A stretch of 64,000 nt of DNA from JAPPHY01 sp034423135. GTDB lineage: Bacteria > Chloroflexota > Dehalococcoidia > Lucifugimonadales > UBA2985. The notes beneath the pieces were generated by a model that did not search any database, was not told the origin of the DNA, and saw nothing but the letters and a program-made list of their open reading frames with translations. The stretch is from contig DAOUJC010000011.1 in assembly GCA_034423135.1 (NCBI GenBank), positions 124,001-188,000 on the forward strand, in the 5' to 3' direction. A program made the translations under genes and the position numbers. Below, one piece after another: positions 63,383 to 64,000 of the stretch (the stretch's first letter is position 1; each line of letters starts with the position of its first letter).

Positions 63383-63427
63383 CTCACCCGAGTAGGAATG
63401 CCTAGCCGACTACCGGGTTGAGGGAAC

Positions 63428-63808
63428 ATGCAAGCTGCGCGGCTCTTCTTGACACTTGCATTCTTGCTCTTGCTCGCAGCAGCGTGCGGGACTCCAGCCG
63501 ACGGTGGTCAGGTAGAGCAAGACTTCTATCTGGAAGTGTTGTTCCCACAGAAGGACATCATCATAACTATACCGTACGTGGTGGTCGAGGGGCGGACCAG
63601 CCCCGATGCCTTGGTTTCCGTCAACGGTGAGATTGTGGACGTGTCAGGGGAGGGATACTTCTCCCATGGGGTGCGGCCGCCTGACGAAGGCCACAACACC
63701 ATTGAGATAGTCGCCTACACCGGTGTAGGCGAGCAACTAACCGAGACTCGACAGGTAAATGTGGTTTCCCCTCCGCCGCTCAATCCCTGGCCTGGACCTT
63801 GGGGGTAA
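63428..63808 (+). CDS. Lipoprotein with bacterial Ig-like domain
   Basis: The 126-residue protein has a signal peptide with lipobox LLAAAC (Cys20). A single beta-rich domain of the Big/CARDB type follows, visible in PYVVVEGRTSPDALVSVNGE and VRPPDEGHNTIEIVAYT. GAGGGAAC precedes the ATG. It probably sits on the outer face of the cytoplasmic membrane. Function unknown. Confidence 0.78.
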   Translation: MQAARLFLTLAFLLLLAAACGTPADGGQVEQDFYLEVLFPQKDIIITIPYVVVEGRTSPDALVSVNGEIVDVSGEGYFSHGVRPPDEGHNTIEIVAYTGVGEQLTETRQVNVVSPPPLNPWPGPWG

Positions 63809-63847
63809 GAGCTGTGGGAAGAAGCGCGCAGGCGCTGTTGGCTGCTG

Positions 63848-64000
63848 CTACTCGCGGACAAGCTCGATTCGGTCCCCATAGCGACGAAAATCGGCGGCAT
63901 TGAAGGTCAATAGCCTGCCTTCCCCGTGTGCCAGCATGGTTGCCACAATGTTGGCGTCATGGATCTGCCTTCCCCCAACAGGTGTGACTCTGCACAGAGC
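63848..64000 (-). CDS. PIN-domain (VapC-like) protein, C-terminal part (partial)
   Basis: The frame runs off the right edge. The 50 residues seen include GRQIHDANIVATMLAHGEG, in which the Asp of H-D-A-N is the third acidic metal ligand of PIN nucleases, and LLTFNAADFRRYGDRIELV, the usual VapC ending. VapC toxins cleave tRNA or rRNA. The N-terminal catalytic residues and any antitoxin lie outside the window. Confidence 0.8.
   Translation of the reverse strand, partial: ALCRVTPVGGRQIHDANIVATMLAHGEGRLLTFNAADFRRYGDRIELVRE

Overview
The window looks like chromosomal sequence from a high-GC bacterium of the phylum Chloroflexota, probably a Dehalococcoidia or SAR202-type marine or soil lineage. That placement is an inference. 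It rests on a giant membrane protein with the Chlor_Arch_YYY (DUF2298) domain, lipoproteins with long Thr-Pro spacers, frequent GTG/TTG starts and the mix of housekeeping genes. No marker gene was compared against a database.

Layout. 1-2.7 kb: C-terminus of rarA, tRNA-Thr(CGU), a lower-GC methyltransferase, recF and a small Cys-rich protein. 2.8-6.4 kb: a TPP riboswitch followed by thiG, thiE, thiS and thiO, with a small coiled-coil gene of 21-bp repeats inserted between thiE and thiS. 6.4-8.6 kb: ilvE and two overlapping membrane-protein genes, the second a PAP2 protein lacking both catalytic histidines. 8.6-19.7 kb: a long minus-strand run of brnT-brnA, comF, glyA, rpsF-ssb-rpsR, a PPIase, hom, thrC, an acyltransferase, a glycosyltransferase and a PHP-type phosphatase. 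19.8-29.9 kb: DNA repair and translation termination (HAD hydrolase, mfd, prfA-prmC, methyltransferase, ruvCAB, NIPSNAP). 30-36.4 kb: membrane protein, a potassium uptake cluster (TrkH, three RCK-type proteins, universal stress protein), pheA and two small membrane proteins. 36.5-41 kb: the YYY membrane protein. 41.1-45.6 kb: a lower-GC segment with one very large gene that joins a GHKL/sacsin-like ATPase to a C-terminal nuclease-like NO VEIN (DUF3883) domain. 45.7-53.3 kb: gapA, an orphan, eno, a LOG-family protein, a lipoprotein, two small proteins (one a retropepsin-like protease) and acnA. 53.5-59.4 kb: cyclophilin, TauE, rimI, lspA-rluD-gltX and trxA. 59.5-64 kb: tRNA-Sec (selC), FMN reductase, small membrane and HTH proteins, GlcG, two alpha/beta hydrolases, a NUDIX protein, a lipoprotein and the end of a vapC-like gene.

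The most notable items are the selC gene, which implies selenocysteine use by this organism; the NO VEIN-like ATPase/nuclease singleton, a candidate defence gene; the riboswitch-led thiamine operon with its inserted coiled-coil gene; the degenerate PAP2 protein; the long acidic tail on ribosomal protein bS6; and several promoters whose -10 box lies only 8-9 nt before the start codon, suggesting leaderless mRNAs. No CRISPR array, insertion sequence or prophage was seen.
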